A stretch of DNA of 9,417 nt from assembly GCA_030598075.1 (NCBI GenBank), contig JAUVQP010000046.1, positions 1 to 9,417 of the forward strand. Direction: 5' to 3'. Below, in pieces: positions 1 through 5,494 of the stretch (position 1 is the first letter of the stretch; each line of letters begins with the position of its first letter). This stretch comes from Miltoncostaeaceae bacterium. GTDB lineage: Bacteria; Actinomycetota; Thermoleophilia; Miltoncostaeales; Miltoncostaeaceae. The notes under the pieces are model-generated. The model did not search any database. It was not told the origin of the DNA and was given only the letters and a program-made list of their open reading frames with translations. Position numbers and translations under genes: made by a program.

Positions 1-353
1 CGCAGTCGTCCCTTCGGTCACACCTGTGCCACAGGAAGGCCGGCGGCGGCTCAACCGCGCCCATCTCGCTGATCAAGTGAGCGCCCTCGGCAGGCGCTGA
101 TCGTGCCGCGCAGAGGTTCGACGCCTATCTCTCCCGCCGGGGGCCCACGACCGCCACGCCGGCCGCTTAGGAGAGTCAACCCGGACGCGCTTCTGGGTGC
201 TGCGTGGCCGAGGCTCTGCGTCATGCTCGCCGGCGATCTGGGCGGCCGAGCCGCGCTGCGGCCAACCCGAGCGACCGGAGGCCGTCGAGTAGGACCAACC
301 TCTCTGAGGGGGCTGGGTGATGGCGATCCTGTCGCCTTCCGTGCCGTCTGCGG

Positions 354-388
354 GGTTGAGGTCCTGGCGTTGCCAGGGTCGCTCAACC
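354..388. repeat. Nested inverted repeat (two-part hairpin)
   Basis: GGTTGAG (354-360) pairs with CTCAACC (382-388). Inside it, CCTGGC (363-368) pairs with GCCAGG (372-377) across a GTT loop. That gives 13 base pairs interrupted by one small internal loop (2 nt against 4 nt). No T-run follows on either strand, so a standard intrinsic terminator is not supported. The role is unknown. Confidence 0.5.
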
Positions 389-551
389 TCACGCTCTTCG
401 GGCCTCGGATCATGGCTCCGTTCACCAGCAAGCCTCGGCTGGCGTCCCGAACCCCTACCTGCGTCGTTGCGGTCGGACATCCCGGACCCGGACTCGCTGA
501 TCGGGTAAGGCACATCGGAGAGCCTCACGCTGGCCTCGCTGCCTTTTGGGA

Positions 552-587
552 CGACGAAGCCCGAACGGAGCGGGCGGGTGTTCGTCG
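552..587. repeat. Nested inverted repeat (12-bp hairpin with bulge)
   Basis: CGACGAA (552-558) pairs with TTCGTCG (581-587). Directly inside, GCCCG (559-563) pairs with CGGGC (571-575) around a 7-nt loop, leaving a 5-nt bulge (576-580) on one side. It lies about 35 bp left of the putative IS end at 621. It could be a hairpin in an RNA or a remnant of mobile DNA. No T-run follows on the plus strand. Confidence 0.5.
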
Positions 588-620
588 CCGCCGGCCGGAC
601 GAGTCGGGCTAGATCTAAGC

Positions 621-629
621 TGCCAACAC
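621..629 (+). repeat. Putative left terminal inverted repeat of the IS481-like element
   Basis: TGCCAACAC is matched in inverse orientation at 1813-1821. It lies 71 bp before the transposase-like ATG at 700, a normal leader length for this kind of element. By my estimate a 9-bp inverted match between flanks of this size arises by chance roughly one time in twenty, so it is suggestive but not decisive. Confidence 0.35.
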
Positions 630-699
630 GTTGTTCATCCGGGGCCGCTACCTGGAGGATTGGGGTTGTCGACACTCCGATCCCACAGGAGAGCCCCGG

Positions 700-741
700 A
701 TGAAGCTCCACGCTAACGCCAAGCTGACCCCCGCGGCCACA
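700..741 (+). pseudogene. N-terminal remnant of an IS481-family transposase
   Basis: The frame beginning at ATG 700 reads MKLHANAKLTPAA, closely resembling the conserved start of IS481-family transposases, where an LH-NA-LTP motif precedes the helix-turn-helix domain. AGGAG at 687-691 is a well-spaced ribosome binding site. After about residue 13 the similarity stops and no helix-turn-helix follows. A weak later match in the same frame (PHGPKAT, near 793-822) recalls the segment after the HTH in this family and may mean an internal deletion. The frame stays open far downstream, but that part is antisense to the 856-1509 gene. A short chance match remains possible, although start, spacing and the C-terminal remnant downstream on the same strand agree. 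Confidence 0.5.
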
Positions 742-804
742 AGCCGGGCTCAGCGCGGGAGGCGAGGCGTGAGTCGCCCAGCCGCTCCACAGGACGACCC
801 GCAC

Positions 805-831
805 GGCCCCAAGGCCACGAGCCTCAGGGCC
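805..831 (-). terminator. Hairpin after the secreted-protein gene, possible terminator
   Basis: GGCCC (805-809) pairs with GGGCC (827-831), then a symmetric CA/CA internal loop, then AGGC (812-815) pairs with GCCT (821-824) around a 5-nt loop. It lies 24 bp beyond the stop codon of the minus-strand gene at 856, where a terminator is expected. No U-run follows it on the minus strand, so at best it is an atypical GC-rich terminator. Confidence 0.3.
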
Positions 832-855
832 ATCCAGGTGACTACCTGCTGCCTG

Positions 856-1509
856 TCAGCAGCCTGTGTTGGTCTTGTCCTGCCCGTTCACCGCGCATGC
901 CTCTGCGCCGTCACCGGTCGCCCTGGCGATGGTCCTCGTCGAGTCGTCGGCGGTCGCGGTGGCCGTGCTGTCGTCACCGCTCGCAATGGCGCGGATGAGG
1001 ATCGAGCCGTTAGTCGCGGTCGCGGTGGCCGTGCTGCCGTCACCGGACGCCGAGGCGGCGGTGTTCGTCGAGTCGTCGGTGGTCGCGGTGGCCGTGCTGC
1101 CGTCACCCCTCGCAATGGCGACGGTGCCCTCCGAGTTGTTAGTCGCGGTCGCGGTGGCCGTGCTGCCGTCACCCCTCGCCTCGGCGCGGGTGCTCGTCGA
1201 GTCGTTAGTCGCGACGGCGGTCGCCCGGTTCCGGTCATCGTCCCCGTCAAGCCCGGCCTCGGCCTCTGCCTCGGACGTAAAGTCGGCGCGAGCAATCGCG
1301 ACGTTGCCCTTCCCGGCACCCGACGAGCAGGTCACGTTGTCGCCCGTGTCCGCCCGCAGCTCACCGTTGGCGGCCACGCACGCATACAGGCGGTTTGCCT
1401 CACCGTTACCGGGCTCGGCGCTGGCCACGCCGGTCATTCCGAAGCCAATGGCTCCGCAGGCAGCCGCACCGATCAACAACGTTCTCGGCAGTCTCGTCTT
1501 GCGCTCCAT
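856..1509 (-). CDS. Secreted Ala/Thr/Asp-rich repeat protein, function unknown
   Basis: This 217-residue protein is predicted to be exported. A basic N-terminus (MERKTRLPR) leads into a hydrophobic segment and an ASA-EP signal peptidase site after residue 31. The mature part has a short N-terminal region with C44 and C61, a repeat region (about residues 93-200) and a tail with C205 and C217, so two disulphides are possible. The repeats follow GDGSTATATAT plus about ten variable residues ending in small residues, with a period of 21-22. Alternating Thr/Ala suggests stacked beta strands, as in a beta-solenoid or YadA-head-like fold, but this is inference. The start is supported by GAGAGG six bases before ATG. 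A weak -10-like TAGGTT (minus strand, 1548-1553) lies upstream. The gene sits antisense between the two transposase remnants, suggesting acquisition with mobile DNA. I do not recognise the family; a surface adhesin, ice- or ligand-binding protein or structural protein are all possible. Confidence 0.75.
   Translation of the reverse strand: MERKTRLPRTLLIGAAACGAIGFGMTGVASAEPGNGEANRLYACVAANGELRADTGDNVTCSSGAGKGNVAIARADFTSEAEAEAGLDGDDDRNRATAVATNDSTSTRAEARGDGSTATATATNNSEGTVAIARGDGSTATATTDDSTNTAASASGDGSTATATATNGSILIRAIASGDDSTATATADDSTRTIARATGDGAEACAVNGQDKTNTGC
910..1233 (-). repeat. 63/66-bp tandem repeats inside the secreted-protein gene
   Basis: An 18-bp core, GTCGCGGTGGCCGTGCTG on the plus strand, occurs exactly at 953, 1019, 1082 and 1148, so the period is 66, 63 and 66 bp. 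A diverged fifth unit lies around 1200-1233. The period is a multiple of three and matches the 21-22-residue protein repeat, so these are coding repeats that can gain or lose units by recombination or slippage without shifting the frame. They are not a CRISPR array: the units abut, with no unique spacers. Confidence 0.85.
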
Positions 1510-1594
1510 CAGGGGCCTCTCTCGTTGGGCATGCGCCGAATGCGCAGAACCTACAAGTTCGCAGGGATGCGGGGCATTCCAGGGGCGGGCGCGC

Positions 1595-1705
1595 TTCGGA
1601 CGGTTCTACAATCACCGCCGACCCCACAGAGCCCTCAATCGCCAGACGCCGGCTCAACGGCTGGCATGGCTCCTGGGGAACAACGTCATGGCGACCCACA
1701 GCTAG
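1595..1705 (+). pseudogene. C-terminal remnant of an IS481-family transposase
   Basis: The last 36 codons of this plus-strand frame include FYNHRRPHRAL, then TPAQRLAWL and NNVMATHS before a TAG stop. This is the conserved end of the integrase-type (DDE) catalytic domain of IS481-family transposases, just after the helix that carries the catalytic Glu. None of the catalytic Asp/Asp/Glu residues is present, so it cannot be active. Similarity starts abruptly near 1590; upstream is the promoter side of the minus-strand gene 856-1509. The family call is strong from the YNHRRPH and NNV motifs, though the related IS3 group shares the YN-RPH part. Confidence 0.75.
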
Positions 1706-1812
1706 ACCTGCGTGCGCGCCAGTTGTGCGCCAGTTACACGCGCAATCCTGCTGATCGGAGCGGCCCAGAGCGGAAGACTGTGACCAGCTCTCGCTGGTCC
1801 GACATCGCCTTA

Positions 1813-1821
1813 GTGTTGGCA
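1813..1821 (-). repeat. Putative right terminal inverted repeat of the IS481-like element
   Basis: GTGTTGGCA here is the reverse complement of TGCCAACAC at 621-629. It lies 107 bp after the transposase stop codon and 22 bp before the 3' end of the tRNA-Arg gene. The adjoining bases inside the element match the left end only partly (about 7 of 17). Confidence 0.35.
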
Positions 1822-1843
1822 CTTTGGCTCTTCTTGGAGCTCA

Positions 1844-1916
1844 TGCCCCCGGCAGGAATCGAACCTGCGGCACCGGGTTTAGGAAACCCGTGCTCTATCC
1901 ACTGAGCTACGAGGGC
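1844..1916 (-). tRNA. tRNA-Arg (anticodon CCU)
   Basis: Read on the minus strand, a full cloverleaf can be drawn. The acceptor stem is GCCCTCG with CGGGGGC (one T-G pair). The D arm is GCTC-AGTGGATA-GAGC. The anticodon stem is CGGGT/ACCCG with loop TTCCTAA, giving anticodon CCT (reads AGG, Arg). The variable loop is five bases, and the T arm is GCAGG-TTCGATT-CCTGC. The discriminator base is A and CCA is not encoded. The gene lies 47 bp downstream of the HNH gene on the same strand. A possible -10 box (TATCCT) sits 10 bp upstream of the mature 5' end. Confidence 0.97.
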
Positions 1917-1926
1917 CGGCGGAGCC

Positions 1927-1932
1927 AGGATA
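1927..1932 (-). promoter_or_regulatory. Possible -10 box for the tRNA-Arg gene
   Basis: Minus-strand TATCCT fits the TAnnnT pattern of actinobacterial -10 boxes and lies 10 bp before the tRNA 5' end, so transcription would start almost at the mature end. No recognisable -35 box is seen at the usual distance. Co-transcription with the upstream HNH gene is the alternative. Confidence 0.3.
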
Positions 1933-1963
1933 GACCCCGCGGGGCACGGGCCGGACGGGGTGC

Positions 1964-2464
1964 TCAGGCGAGTAGGTACGGCTCCCAGATGCGGGGCTTG
2001 CGCGGCGCGGCCACCGAGATGAAGACATCCGGCCGCGGCGGCCGGGGTGCCCTGCGAAGGCTCCAGCCGATCTCCTCCGGAAGGCGGCTGCCCTTGCTGA
2101 GGTTGCAGGGCGAGCAGCAGGTGACGACATTGTCCCAGCTGGAGCGCCCGCCCCGGCTGCGGGGCACCACATGATCGAGCGTCAACTGCGAGGTGGCGCC
2201 GCAGTACTGGCAGAGGTAGCCGTCGCGCGCGAAGACGGCCCGACGCGAGATCTTGCGGGCCTCGTTGCGCGGCACACGGATGTAGTACCGCAGCCGGATG
2301 ACCAACGGACGGTCGAGCAGGGCGCCGGCGGCCGAGCGAAGTCGGCGCGCGGCGCGCTCCAGCACCTCGGCCTTCTCCTTCAGCACCAGCACGACGGCGC
2401 GCTGCATCGAGCAGACGTTGATCGGCTCGTAGCTGGCGTTCAAGACCAGGACCTGCTGGGACAT
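1964..2464 (-). CDS. HNH endonuclease-family protein
   Basis: This 166-residue protein has a complete zinc-stabilised HNH (beta-beta-alpha metal) nuclease fold. CQYCG (C85, C88) is followed by LTLDHVVPRSRGG (D97, H98), then WDNVVTCCSPCNLSKG (N112, C117, C120, N121). These are the metal-binding cysteines and the catalytic His and Asn of the family. The N-terminal region (VLVLNASYEPINVCSMQRAV) is typical of a small chromosomal HNH family widespread in Actinobacteria, whose substrate and role are not established. ATG at 2464 is the natural start, with an AGGGGG ribosome binding site about 10 bases upstream; the longer open frame only reads antisense through pheA. It begins 37 bp after the pheA stop, so it is probably the last protein gene of the operon. 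Host maintenance seems likelier than homing, because nothing here looks like an intron or intein. Confidence 0.9.
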   Translation of the reverse strand: MSQQVLVLNASYEPINVCSMQRAVVLVLKEKAEVLERAARRLRSAAGALLDRPLVIRLRYYIRVPRNEARKISRRAVFARDGYLCQYCGATSQLTLDHVVPRSRGGRSSWDNVVTCCSPCNLSKGSRLPEEIGWSLRRAPRPPRPDVFISVAAPRKPRIWEPYLLA

Positions 2465-2501
2465 CTCGTTGGAGCCCCCTGCGCCGTGAGCGCCGAGGAG
2501 T

Positions 2502-3353
2502 CTAGCTGGGAAGCCCCGCAACGCGATAGGACCCCAGGGCCGTGACGCGGGCGACGCCCTGCTCCTCGATCGCCGTGATGGCGGCGGCGACGGGGAGGTC
2601 GCGCTCGCGGCTCCCTTCGATGTCGATGAAGAAGACATACCGGCCAAGACCGGTCTTCGCGGGCCGGCTCTCGAGCCGCGTGAGGTTGACCGCCCGCATC
2701 GCGAACTCCTGGAGGATCGCCAAGAGGGCGCCGGGCCGGTCGCGGTCCAGCATGCAGACGATGGAGGTCCGAAAGGGCCCGGCGCCGGTCGCGGGAGCGG
2801 GTTCGCGCCCGAGAAGGACGAAGCGTGTGTGGTTGTCATCGACGTCGGCTATGTCGTCCGCTATGACGTTGACGCCGTAGAGATCGGCGGCGCGGAGGGT
2901 GCCGATGGACGCCCATGGCTGGTCCGTGGTGCTGACGACGCGCACCGCCTCCGCCGTGGAGTGCGCCGCCGCGATGTCGACGCCCGGAAGCTCGCGGCGA
3001 AGGAAGCGTCGGCACTGGGCCGTGGCCTGCGGGTGGGAGATGACCTCGCGGACATCGCCGAGCGCGACCCCCTCGCGGGCGATCAGATGGTGGCGAATGC
3101 GGTGCACCACCTCGGCGCGGATCTGAAGCGGCGTCTCGCCGAACGCCAGCTGATCGAGCGTCTGGGTGACCGAGCCCTCGATGGAGTTCTCGATCGGGAC
3201 GAGCGCCTCGGGCACGGTGCCGGAGCGCACCGCCTCGAAGCAGTCAGCGACTCCGGACAGCGGCACGAGGTCCATATCCGCCGACGAGCCCAGCAGCTCG
3301 CGGAGCGCCTCCTCCGCGAACGTTCCCTCGGGTCCCAGGAAACCGATCCTCAC
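2502..3353 (-). CDS. pheA: Prephenate dehydratase
   Basis: This enzyme converts prephenate to phenylpyruvate, the step that commits chorismate-derived carbon to phenylalanine, in the cytoplasm. The 283 residues are a normal length for a monofunctional dehydratase with no chorismate mutase domain. The catalytic domain (about 1-182) begins MRIGFLGPEGTFAEEAL and has PIENSIEGSV (53-62), SHPQA (107-110 region) and the hallmark TRF motif (T176-R177-F178). The ACT regulatory domain (about 195-275) shows GALLAIL and the ESRP motif (228-231), which together form the Phe-binding allosteric site in characterised relatives; feedback inhibition by Phe is therefore likely. The GTG start at 3353 overlaps the stop of the upstream DUF4446 gene (GTGA), with a GGGAG ribosome binding site five bases upstream, so translation is probably coupled. 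The gene ends LGSYRVAGLPS, close to the usual end for the family. Confidence 0.96.
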   Translation of the reverse strand: MRIGFLGPEGTFAEEALRELLGSSADMDLVPLSGVADCFEAVRSGTVPEALVPIENSIEGSVTQTLDQLAFGETPLQIRAEVVHRIRHHLIAREGVALGDVREVISHPQATAQCRRFLRRELPGVDIAAAHSTAEAVRVVSTTDQPWASIGTLRAADLYGVNVIADDIADVDDNHTRFVLLGREPAPATGAGPFRTSIVCMLDRDRPGALLAILQEFAMRAVNLTRLESRPAKTGLGRYVFFIDIEGSRERDLPVAAAITAIEEQGVARVTALGSYRVAGLPS

Positions 3354-3922
3354 TCGGACTCCCGCGATGTCGCATTGGGCTCGTCCATGCCCTCGGCGGC
3401 GTCGGCCGGTGGCGTGTCCTCCATGGGCAACGGCTCGCGGCCGGTCGCGAGAGTGAACGCCCGTTGCTCCTCCGGGGACAGGCGCTGCGCCGGACGGCCC
3501 TCGGAGAACTCCTTGAGGTAGACCCTCGCGTGATCGCGCGCGTGGAGCGATGTGACGACCGCCCCGGTGGAGTTGCCGTCGAGCAGCGCCAGCGACCACG
3601 ACTGCTGGCCGCCCATGTCCCGGTACGCGTTGTAGCGGACAAGCCCCTGGAACCGCAGCGCGGTGAGCAGGTCCGCCGCGGTGCGCGTGCTCCCGTCCGC
3701 GACGAGCGTCTCGAGGGCGGCGAGCCCACGATCGAGCTGCTCGACGCCTCGCCGGAGGGCGGCCTGGCCGTCGGCGAGGCTCGTCTTGGCCCCGTCGGGC
3801 AGCAGAACCCGATTCGCCTCGCGGGCGCGCGCCAGCCCGCGCCAGAGAAACACGCACAGGACGAGCGCCACGACCCCCGGGGCCGCGGCGGCGGCCACCA
3901 CCCAAACGGGAAGCTCTGCCAC
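3350..3922 (-). CDS. DUF4446 family membrane protein
   Basis: With a GTG start at 3922 this is a 190-residue protein. One N-terminal membrane segment (about 6-26) is followed by a helical, probably coiled-coil region (about 45-90) and a small conserved domain, RYNAYRDMGGQQSWSLALLD then GAVVTSLHARDHARVYLKEF. That pattern, an R-(F/Y)-NA-(F/Y)-D-GG-QS-S-ALLD motif followed by TSLH, is typical of DUF4446, a family of unknown function. The last ~30 residues are acidic and probably disordered. The GTG start places the membrane segment at the very N-terminus, as in relatives. An in-frame ATG farther up would be encoded inside the 28-bp palindrome at 3950-3977 and is less likely. Ribosome binding site support at 3922 is weak. 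The gene heads the operon with pheA and overlaps it by four bases; no functional link to phenylalanine synthesis is known. Confidence 0.85.
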   Translation of the reverse strand: MAELPVWVVAAAAAPGVVALVLCVFLWRGLARAREANRVLLPDGAKTSLADGQAALRRGVEQLDRGLAALETLVADGSTRTAADLLTALRFQGLVRYNAYRDMGGQQSWSLALLDGNSTGAVVTSLHARDHARVYLKEFSEGRPAQRLSPEEQRAFTLATGREPLPMEDTPPADAAEGMDEPNATSRESE

Positions 3923-3949
3923 GAGTGGCCGCCGGGTGCTAGCGCCGTG

Positions 3950-3977
3950 CCCGATGGAGCACCGGTGCTCCATCGGG
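3950..3977. promoter_or_regulatory. Perfect 28-bp palindrome upstream of the DUF4446-pheA operon
   Basis: Each 14-bp half (CCCGATGGAGCACC and its reverse complement) matches exactly with no spacer. It ends 27 bp before the GTG start of the DUF4446 gene and 155 bp after the stop of the upstream minus-strand gene. Possible roles are an operator for a dimeric regulator, a cruciform, or a bidirectional terminator. No T-run follows on either strand, and a hairpin would need to melt its central bases to form a loop. The central ACCGGT is also a restriction-type palindrome. Its role is unknown. Confidence 0.6.
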
Positions 3978-4132
3978 GGACGCGGGCGGGCATCGCCCCG
4001 AGAGAACCTCGCGGGGCCAGGGCGCAGCGTCATCGGCATGGCGGACCCCGTGGCGATGACCGAGGATGGCGCATCCGCGGAGGTCTTGGACGCGGCGGAG
4101 CGCGGCGAGCATTTCCTGACCGGGCACGAGAG

Positions 4133-5494
4133 CTAGATGGTGATGGTGACCGGGTAGGTGGCCCGGTTGTTGTCGACGCGGCTCTCGTTCGGAACCGGGA
4201 CGACCTCTATATCGAGCGTTCCCTGCTCGCCGAACTCGGGCGCGGACGGCCCCGGGATCTCGACGGCGATCTGGTCGCCCGGCGCGATCGTCTCGATCGA
4301 GGTCTCCTGGGTCTCGGCCTCGCCGGGGCTGTCGGGGTACGAGAACTTCGCGCGGACGATGATGCCGTTCTCGACGAAGTCGCCGCCGTTCTCGATGGTG
4401 ATCCGCCACTTGAGTTCCTCGGACGCCTGAACGCTGGTCGCGCTGTCGGGCGTCAGACGGGTCTCTGATGGCAGCGCTTCGGTCTTGACGAGGGAGGTTC
4501 CCCTCAGGTTGCCGGTCTGGTCGTCATCACCGCCCTGGGCGGCGCTCTGGCGCCTGAGCCCCGGTAGCAGGGCTTTAGCGCCGTTGGCGGACGCGAAGCC
4601 GGCGTTGGGCAGGAACGGTTTGTCCTCGGGGGGCTTGACGTCGCTGATGTCGTCGTCGGCCAGGGCCCTCTTGGCGGGCCCGACGAACGAGTCGTCGTAG
4701 ATGACGTCGCTCGCGAGGAAGCGCTGCATGGAGTTCGCGAGCGCGGTGGCCGCGAACTCGTTGTCGCGAGACTCGATGATCGTCGGCAGATTCTCCGCCA
4801 GGGACTCGAGCCCCGTGACGCGGTACTCGAACGTGGTCACGAGGCTCTGCTGCGCCGCGTTGAGGCCGCCGGGAGGACCCAGGCCCCGAGCGCGATCCAC
4901 GACGGTCTGCGCCTCGTCGCGAATGCCGGTGACCTTGGTCCGAAGCTGGGGCGGGTTGTCGCCGCTGGCGTTGGTGAGGGTCAGGCGGAGCTGCTTGCCC
5001 TGCTCGGCCGACTCGTCCACGAGCTCGGCTACCTCGTTCATGTAGGTCTTGTACGAGTCGACGAGCTGATTCCGCTGACACTCACGGACGACGAGGACCA
5101 GCACCAGCACCAGGATGCCGACGAACGCGGCCCCGAGAGCAAGCCGCGCGATCGGCTTCTGCAGCCAGCCGGGGCCTCCCGCGCTCGATCCGCCGCGCCG
5201 ACGTCCCCGACCGCCGGGCGGCCGACCGCCGCCTTCGGAACCCGTCCCAGCCTTCCCGCGGCGCCGCCGACCGCCACGCGAGCGGCCGCGCCGCGACCCC
5301 CGTGCGGCCGGCGCCTCCTCCTGCTCGGGCTCGGCGCCGAGCGAGAACGGCTCGTCGGCGTCCTCTCCGGTGACCGAGGTCTCGCCGGAGCCCGAGGGCG
5401 GCGAAGGGGAATCGTCGTCTCCGTCGCGCGGTTTGCGTTCCGGGGGATCGTCGAAGAACTCGACGTCCGGGAATTCGTCGTCGCTATCGGGCAT
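4133..5494 (-). CDS. Single-pass membrane protein with Arg/Gly-rich segment and CARDB-like C-terminal domain
   Basis: This 453-residue protein has a clear modular layout. Residues 1-60 are strongly acidic and disordered (DSDDEFPDVEFFDD). Residues 65-101 are Arg/Gly-rich, with 14 Arg and SRRGRSRGGRRRRG as the core. One membrane helix follows at about 117-137. Residues 140-270 are helical, and 280-355 are a low-complexity linker. The last ~100 residues look like a CARDB or other immunoglobulin-like beta domain: ITIENGGDFVENGIIVRAKF, then TIAPGDQIAVEI, then VPVPNESRVDNN. The N-terminal half should be cytoplasmic and the beta domain extracytoplasmic. ATG at 5494 is the natural start; the open frame extends upstream only as a shadow of the divergent kinase gene. 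A TACATT box (minus strand, 5604-5609) could be its -10. Being divergent from a kinase-FHA operon suggests an envelope role, but that is inference. I do not recognise the family. Confidence 0.8.
   Translation of the reverse strand: MPDSDDEFPDVEFFDDPPERKPRDGDDDSPSPPSGSGETSVTGEDADEPFSLGAEPEQEEAPAARGSRRGRSRGGRRRRGKAGTGSEGGGRPPGGRGRRRGGSSAGGPGWLQKPIARLALGAAFVGILVLVLVLVVRECQRNQLVDSYKTYMNEVAELVDESAEQGKQLRLTLTNASGDNPPQLRTKVTGIRDEAQTVVDRARGLGPPGGLNAAQQSLVTTFEYRVTGLESLAENLPTIIESRDNEFAATALANSMQRFLASDVIYDDSFVGPAKRALADDDISDVKPPEDKPFLPNAGFASANGAKALLPGLRRQSAAQGGDDDQTGNLRGTSLVKTEALPSETRLTPDSATSVQASEELKWRITIENGGDFVENGIIVRAKFSYPDSPGEAETQETSIETIAPGDQIAVEIPGPSAPEFGEQGTLDIEVVPVPNESRVDNNRATYPVTITI

Larger units (their letters stand above)
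1..620. other. Stretch without a supportable gene; several nested inverted repeats
   Basis: I see no convincing gene here. Open frames exist on both strands (about 103-612 plus, 73-804 minus), but none has a recognisable domain, a good ribosome binding site or a plausible protein composition, as expected for chance frames in GC-rich DNA. A plus-strand frame open from position 2 to a stop at 98-100 could be the tail of a gene to the left, but nothing in it is recognisable. What can be seen are inverted repeats: a 13-nt palindrome at 23-35 and longer nested stems at 322-336, 354-388, 420-452 and 552-587. The stretch may be decayed mobile DNA or an unrecognised structured RNA. I could not match it to any class. 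Confidence 0.5.
621..1821 (+). mobile_element. Candidate decayed or non-autonomous IS481-type element carrying a passenger gene
   Basis: TGCCAACAC at 621-629 is repeated in inverse orientation at 1813-1821, and about 7 of the next 17 positions also match. Between these ends lie, on the plus strand, a transposase-like start (700) with an AGGAG ribosome binding site and a clear transposase C-terminus (to 1705). The total of 1201 bp is a normal size for an IS481-family element. The interior does not encode a transposase; it holds the minus-strand gene 856-1509. No target-site duplication is visible next to these ends. The transposase C-terminus is solid. The exact ends and the idea of one element with cargo are inference; two overlapping decayed copies would be an alternative. 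Confidence 0.4.

Noticed and set aside
1..860. Group II intron or reverse-transcriptase remnant suggested by the hairpins
   Set aside because: No domain V-like motif and no reverse-transcriptase motifs on either strand.
910..1233. CRISPR-like periodic repeats
   Set aside because: Units of 63/66 bp abut with no unique spacers, the period is a multiple of three, and the repeats translate into a regular protein repeat.
866..1594. Plus-strand open frame rich in VAVAVLPSPLA repeats
   Set aside because: It is the antisense image of the 856-1509 repeats. The minus-strand reading has a proper signal peptide, cleavage site and ribosome binding site. Only the C-terminal part from 1595 (transposase remnant) is kept.
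1844..1860. Integration (att) site at the tRNA 3' end
   Set aside because: No second copy of the tRNA 3' end found by eye in the window, and no integrase gene.
631..1905. Long plus-strand open frame of 424 codons
   Set aside because: Only its first ~13 residues from ATG 700 look like protein (transposase start). The rest is the reverse complement of the repeat gene and finally reads through the tRNA, giving the well-known artefact ending PPAGIEPAAPGLGNPCSIH.
2465..2839. Extended minus-strand frame in front of the HNH gene
   Set aside because: It overlaps pheA in another frame and has shadow composition. The family start at MSQQVLVLNA fits ATG 2464.
3464..4468. 334-codon plus-strand open frame
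   Set aside because: Antisense to DUF4446 and the C-terminus of the membrane protein, Arg/Gly-rich, no recognisable domain: a shadow of GC-rich genes.
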